A stretch of DNA of 64,000 nucleotides, taken from positions 62,001-126,000 of the forward strand of contig VWRR01000007.1 in NCBI GenBank assembly GCA_013995675.1. Direction: 5' to 3'. The notes beneath the pieces were generated by a model. The model ran no database searches and was not told the DNA's origin. It worked only from the letters and a program-made list of their open reading frames with translations. The position numbers were made by a program, and so were the translations under genes. Source of the DNA: Cyanidiococcus yangmingshanensis. Its lineage: Eukaryota; Rhodophyta; Bangiophyceae; Cyanidiales; Cyanidiaceae. Position 1 is the first letter of the stretch; the number at the start of each line of letters is the position of its first letter. Of the stretch, positions 60,223-64,000 are shown one piece after another.

Positions 60223-60995
60223 CTAAAAAGCATTATTGACTTTCATCGTTGCTTCCATGCATCCACGCGACAAGTGCTCAGTTACCAAATCGTTCTTCTG
60301 AATTGATGATGACACGCGAATTCGGCCATTTACCCTTCGCTCCGGGGTGCATCTGGCTGTTCGGATGGGATGGGCTGCAATAAACTCTGGTATTTCTCGC
60401 AAGAGTGGCATTGATTCGGCACAACACAGGAAAATCCTTCATATTAACTCCTATACGTTCAGCATGGCTGATTGTGGTACAAGGAAAACATCCGCCAGAC
60501 TGAGTTCTTCCCGAAGCAGTACGGCCCACTTCCAGTGAAATTCTGTACAAGCTGCTCCAGTTGGCCCAACCCCTTTCGTATCCAAAAACGAGGCCATTCC
60601 TCCTGTTCACGAGCACCGCAGTGCGCACCGATACGGTTCACTACCGCTATATTTTGCAAAGGCTGTATTCCTGAGTTGATAATCTCGACTACTCGCCTAA
60701 CCTGAGCCCTGCGAGCTGGCTCCGAGGGTAAGAGCTTGGTCGAGTTCTCCCTCGTTTCCTCTAGGTACTCGCATATTGCAACAGACTGCGTAAGGCAGTG
60801 TCCGTCAATAACTAGCGCAGGGACTTGGGCACTAGGGTTGACCGCCAAGAATTCGGCGGGTGCTTGCTCTCCTTGCGCAAGTTTGAGCAGATTAACAGGA
60901 CGGTACTCGTAGTCCACCTTTTTAAGATTGAGAACAATGCGCACTCGATATGAAGAGGATGATCTCCAATACGAGTACAAAATTGGTCGATCCAT
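60223..60995 (-). CDS. GSTZ1: Maleylacetoacetate isomerase / zeta-class glutathione S-transferase, C-terminal part frame-shifted
   Basis: Isomerises maleylacetoacetate to fumarylacetoacetate in tyrosine breakdown, using glutathione. Start ATG 60995. The thioredoxin-like domain has YSYWRSSSSYRVRIVLNLK, with the zeta-class SSCS-type active site as SSSS (Cys to Ser), NLLKLAQGEQ, NPSAQVPALVIDG and QSVAICEYLEETR; the helical domain starts with GIQPLQNI. The conserved C-terminal blocks are present but shifted: ELSLADVFLVPQ after a -1 change near 60504-60512, AERIGVNMKDFP after another -1 near 60461-60468, and IPEFIAAHPIRTARCTPE after a +1 at the TTT run 60393-60395 (AAA on the coding strand). With these the product is about 257 residues, some 40 longer at the end than usual. 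Three changes in the last third may be assembly errors or true decay. Confidence 0.85.
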
Positions 60996-61851
60996 CTATC
61001 CAAAAAGCAGGTATTCGGAACCCGGTTATTGTCTTCTTTCAAAGCCACTACAAAGGCACCGACTCAAGCGTACCTGCAATCTCGACCAGCGCAACGTCGC
61101 GCAAAATGGAGATTAGCACAACAAACAGTGCGGCAGCAGATAGGGGCCCCGAAAGTTTTGGGACCTAAGCCTCTTTGCATAAAGAAATTTGTACGTTTCA
61201 CGCCATCCATCCCGATGAAATATATAATTACCCAATTTTATTTGTTTTGATCAGCGTCGAAGCCGAACTCCATACAGAATTCGACTTCGATGATTGCTCA
61301 TGGACGCATCACGATGCTCCTTGCGAGGTATTAATGCCGGTGAGATTTTCGTGATCACAAGTTTATTCAAAGCGAAACCAACGGAATGCAAAACTTCACC
61401 TTGAGACTCCAAACTGCGTCGGCATCCCGATACGCTCTTTATAATGCAGGAAAGGCTCGAGCTTCGCGACTGAGCCGTCAGTTCACAGCTTCAAGTTGGA
61501 TTCCAGACGAATCGCTGCGAGCTTTTCAAATTCTTGCTTTTACCTCCGTTCGTGACATTCATTATTTTCATGAAGGCATAATTCACTTAACTTGCTCCAA
61601 AAACATTTCAAGGGCTTGAAGTCTTTCCTCGGTTCATGCACAGCAACCCTTCAACTTTGCGAGTTCTAGAGGAGGGATCGCCTTGCCATAGACTGTGGTC
61701 TCTGCACGACGAGTCGTCTAGCTTTTTCGCACGCAACGCTTCGGAAACACTCGTTCTTCAGAGAGGTGCGGTTTTCTAATACTAGATGGGTCCAAAGGCC
61801 ACCAAATGGCTAAGTGCTGCAGTGTCCTCTGTTTCAGCCCAGACCGCCCAG
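60996..61851. other. 0.86 kb spacer
   Basis: Between two minus-strand genes. A 77-codon plus-strand frame (61386-61619) has no known motif. Nothing else seen. Confidence 0.4.
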
Positions 61852-62349
61852 TCATAGTCGGGGGGCAAAGCTAGTTCCACAGCTACAGTTTGCTTCAGCA
61901 TTCGGATTCGCCTCAACTTTAAAAGCTGATCGAATGAGCTCTTCTTCGTAGTCAATGATTGCTCCAGAAAGTAGTGGCGCGCTCACTGCGTCAACGTAGA
62001 CACGAATTCCACTCCTCTCGAGGACGAGGTCGTCAGCGTTCGGTTCAGCTCGTTCCAGATTGAACTCGTACTGGAACCCCGCACATCCCCCACTATTCAC
62101 AGTAACCCGCAGAGCTGGTGGGGTGCCACTCGAATGGCGCGCTGCCAGTGCTCTAAGACGGTTCACACACTTGTCGGTGACCGAAATCGAGAGTCCTTCG
62201 GAGCGTTTCGTGGTCTCCGCGGCGGCAGCGGCAGCTTGCTGTGTTGCAACACTCCCGACCGTTAGCTGTCGAGAGAAGCGAGTCCAGAGTGTTGCTCCTC
62301 CAGTTACGTAAGCAGCTGACTTCCACAACGACCGCAGTTGAGGAAGCAT
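61852..62349 (-). CDS. ISCA2: ISCA2-type iron-sulfur cluster assembly protein, mitochondrial
   Basis: 165 residues from ATG 62349. A-type scaffold/carrier that helps build 4Fe-4S clusters in mitochondria with ISCA1 and IBA57. The three cluster-binding cysteines are present: Cys89 in SGGCAGFQYEF and Cys155, Cys157 in NCSCGTSF. NPNAEANCSCGTSF is the ISCA2-type ending (compare NPQAxxGCSCGSSF). The first ~50 residues are basic and Ala-rich without acidic residues until late, as a mitochondrial presequence; an Ala run (about eight) lies at 39-46. The start is 117 bases from the ATG of the divergent GH31 gene. Confidence 0.94.
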   Translation of the reverse strand: MLPQLRSLWKSAAYVTGGATLWTRFSRQLTVGSVATQQAAAAAAETTKRSEGLSISVTDKCVNRLRALAARHSSGTPPALRVTVNSGGCAGFQYEFNLERAEPNADDLVLERSGIRVYVDAVSAPLLSGAIIDYEEELIRSAFKVEANPNAEANCSCGTSFAPRL

Positions 62350-62466
62350 TGCCCACCCAGCAAAATTCCTTCAGTTCGGGATCATCACGCTCTACACAGC
62401 GCCAACGAAAACCACTTGTCAATTGATCCTAACGTACGCCACCGGTTACACGTTTCCTCTTGTGCA
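62350..62466. promoter_or_regulatory. 117-base divergent intergenic region between ISCA2 and GH31
   Basis: The two start codons face away from each other with only 117 bases between, so both promoters must share this segment unless one starts inside its neighbour. No TATA box is obvious on either strand. Confidence 0.5.
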
Positions 62467-64000
62467 ATGTTTGCATCCGAGCAAGATCCCAACGGTGACC
62501 CTAGCAACCCGAAAGAAGTGAGTAGATACCAATACAGAATAGGGAATTATGGAGATACCCCAAGACGCTGCCAGTCGCCGACACCACCGCCGAGCCCAGC
62601 TGGTAAAACTGGCTCTCTAGGCGTACTCAGTCAACGATCCTCACGTCGACGACGAGGGAGCGCGACAAGGGCACTCGTTAACTCACTGCCTGTGGGGACG
62701 GATCAACATTTGGGAGGGAACGCCGATCAGACCGCTGATCATCGCACGCTAGGGGTTGCTGAGGCTTGGGAAGCACGCGATCAAACGGGTGTGCCAGTGC
62801 ATCTCCTCCAGCCATCTGCGCAGTCAACGATCAGCATAGCGCGTTGGGGCTCGCCCTTCGCCCCAAAAGATAGAATCATTCTGGGAAAATGGATTGAGAG
62901 AGGATTAAATAGCGAGTTTCAAACTCGTTTCACTGTACTGAACGAATACACAGTCCGTTGTGAATGCACACCTTCATACCCGCCGCATAATTATTTTGAA
63001 GACAGGCCCAGCATCCGTTTCTGGAGACGCAACCTCCAGCAGAAAGCGGAGATCAGCGTTCGCCGTAGGCACGACGGTTTGCTTCTTATCATGACAGAAA
63101 TTTTCACTCTTCTATATGATCCCGTGAAATCGCGAGGAGCATTCGACCAAGGGGCGTTGCGTATATATCTCAATCAGAAAGGCACAATCGCGAAAATTGG
63201 GAATGAATTCAGTCGGACGGATTGGACATTGAGCACTGAAAAAACGGCAAACCCTTTTTCATTTGCTTACGGGATATCAGATCTGGATCTGGGGAACTGC
63301 GGTGGCACATGTCGAACCTTGGACGGCGCGGATGGCTGGGAATATGATTCACGTTCTCAACGCGAGTACAAGTTTGGAAGTTTCGTGGGCTTAGGAAACG
63401 GCATTATTTCAAGGAGAGGTTGGACTGCTATCGACGACTCTGAATCTCCGGTATTCGACTCTCAGGGCTGGGTATGCGAGCGGACTCGTGACCCTCGTTC
63501 TGTGGATATCTATGTTTTTATGTACGGAGAAAATTACATTCAGGCGCTGCAATCATTTACGAGCATCGCTGGCCGAGTTCCAGTGTTGCCGCGCTATGCG
63601 CTCGGCAACTGGTGGTCTCGTTGGTGGGCATACTCCCAGGAAGAAATCGTGCGTTGGATTGATGAGTGGCAAACCCGTCGAAAGGTGCCTCTATCAGTCT
63701 GTGTTCTTGACATGGACTGGCATCTCCCCGGATGGACAGGCTACACCTGGAATCCTGAATTCTTTCCTGACCCCGCTCAGGCTCTGAGGGATCTAAAAAA
63801 ATTGGGCGTTCGGGTTGCATTGAATGTGCATCCTGCAGATGGGGTGCATTCACATGAGGCGATGTACGCCACCATGGCCAGCGCCTTGGGTATTGATGCA
63901 TCAAGTGGGACTCCATTACATTTTAACGTTGCGTCTCCATCGTATATGAAATCGTATTTCGAGATTTTACACCATCCGCATGAGCGGATCGGGGTTGATT
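62467..64000 (+). CDS. Glycoside hydrolase family 31 (alpha-glucosidase-like), 5' part, cut by window end
   Basis: Open from ATG 62467 to the window end (511 codons, no stop). The first ~130 residues are Arg/Ser-rich and carry no clear signal peptide. An N-terminal GH31 beta-sandwich follows (YGISDLDLGNCGGTCRTLDG), then the catalytic barrel starts: VLPRYALGNWWSRWWAYSQE, VLDMDWHLPGWTGYTWNPEF near residue 415, FPDPAQALRDLKKLGVRVAL and NVHPADGVHSHEAMYATMAS. The catalytic nucleophile Asp, expected in a WWIDWQ-type motif, would come right after the last visible residues HHPHERIGVD. The DMDWH and HPADG variants mark the GH31 subgroup found in bacteria, fungi and algae rather than lysosomal alpha-glucosidase. 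Substrate unknown; floridoside or floridean-starch products are possible in a red alga, as pure inference. Confidence 0.9.
   Translation, partial: MFASEQDPNGDPSNPKEVSRYQYRIGNYGDTPRRCQSPTPPPSPAGKTGSLGVLSQRSSRRRRGSATRALVNSLPVGTDQHLGGNADQTADHRTLGVAEAWEARDQTGVPVHLLQPSAQSTISIARWGSPFAPKDRIILGKWIERGLNSEFQTRFTVLNEYTVRCECTPSYPPHNYFEDRPSIRFWRRNLQQKAEISVRRRHDGLLLIMTEIFTLLYDPVKSRGAFDQGALRIYLNQKGTIAKIGNEFSRTDWTLSTEKTANPFSFAYGISDLDLGNCGGTCRTLDGADGWEYDSRSQREYKFGSFVGLGNGIISRRGWTAIDDSESPVFDSQGWVCERTRDPRSVDIYVFMYGENYIQALQSFTSIAGRVPVLPRYALGNWWSRWWAYSQEEIVRWIDEWQTRRKVPLSVCVLDMDWHLPGWTGYTWNPEFFPDPAQALRDLKKLGVRVALNVHPADGVHSHEAMYATMASALGIDASSGTPLHFNVASPSYMKSYFEILHHPHERIGVD

Noticed and set aside
1-64000. CRISPR arrays, prokaryotic operons, viral or toxin remnants
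   Set aside because: No regularly spaced repeats, no Shine-Dalgarno-led gene strings, and no polymerase, capsid, envelope, integrase or toxin motif was recognised.

Overview
This window looks like nuclear DNA of a compact, intron-poor unicellular eukaryote, most likely a red alga of the Cyanidiophyceae type (Cyanidioschyzon/Cyanidium-like). Reasons: about 25 eukaryotic housekeeping genes in 64 kb, almost all uninterrupted by introns; spacers of 0.1-2.6 kb; Arg/Ser-rich low-complexity N-termini; a mix of plant-type genes (plastid-style cystathionine gamma-synthase, SnRK1-like kinase, PILS carrier, UVR+ApaG protein) with animal/fungal-type genes (3-hydroxyanthranilate dioxygenase, kynureninase). 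The species assignment is inference. No rRNA, convincing tRNA, CRISPR or prokaryotic operon was seen.

Layout. 0-16 kb: folB (-), UTP7/WDR46 (+), cystathionine gamma-synthase (-), VPS54 (-), HAAO (-), PP2A B56 subunit (-). 16-33 kb: a glycine-rich membrane protein (+), NF-YA (-), a triose-phosphate-translocator-family protein (-), UVR+ApaG protein (-), prefoldin 3 (-), SNF1/AMPK alpha kinase (-), PILS carrier (+), a GlmU-type nucleotidyltransferase with the only clear spliceosomal intron (-). 33-49 kb: a gene-poor 2.6 kb stretch, ethanolamine/choline phosphotransferase (-), repeat copy A, a large protein with an Sgf11-type zinc finger (+), a coiled-coil protein (-), Cpn10 (+), kynureninase (+). 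49-64 kb: POLA2 (+), repeat copy B, an eIF4A/FAL1-like helicase (+), a PSMG4-like protein (+), TRAPPC8 (+), zeta-class GST/maleylacetoacetate isomerase (-), ISCA2 (-) and the 5' part of a GH31 glycosidase (+) cut by the window end.

Themes. HAAO and kynureninase are two steps of tryptophan-to-quinolinate NAD synthesis, absent from land plants. VPS54 (GARP) and TRAPPC8 (TRAPP III) are both vesicle tethers. PILS, TPT and the phosphotransferase serve membranes.

Two things stand out. First, seven conserved genes (UTP7, PILS, GlmU-like, EPT, kynureninase, POLA2, maleylacetoacetate isomerase) change frame within otherwise perfectly conserved sequence, usually by one extra base in a short homopolymer. 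This looks more like assembly indels than biology, but widespread +1 frameshifting is the exciting alternative. Second, a ~0.78 kb dispersed repeat (about 98% identical by eye) occurs twice in the same orientation, each copy ending 16-76 bases before the start codon of a gene.
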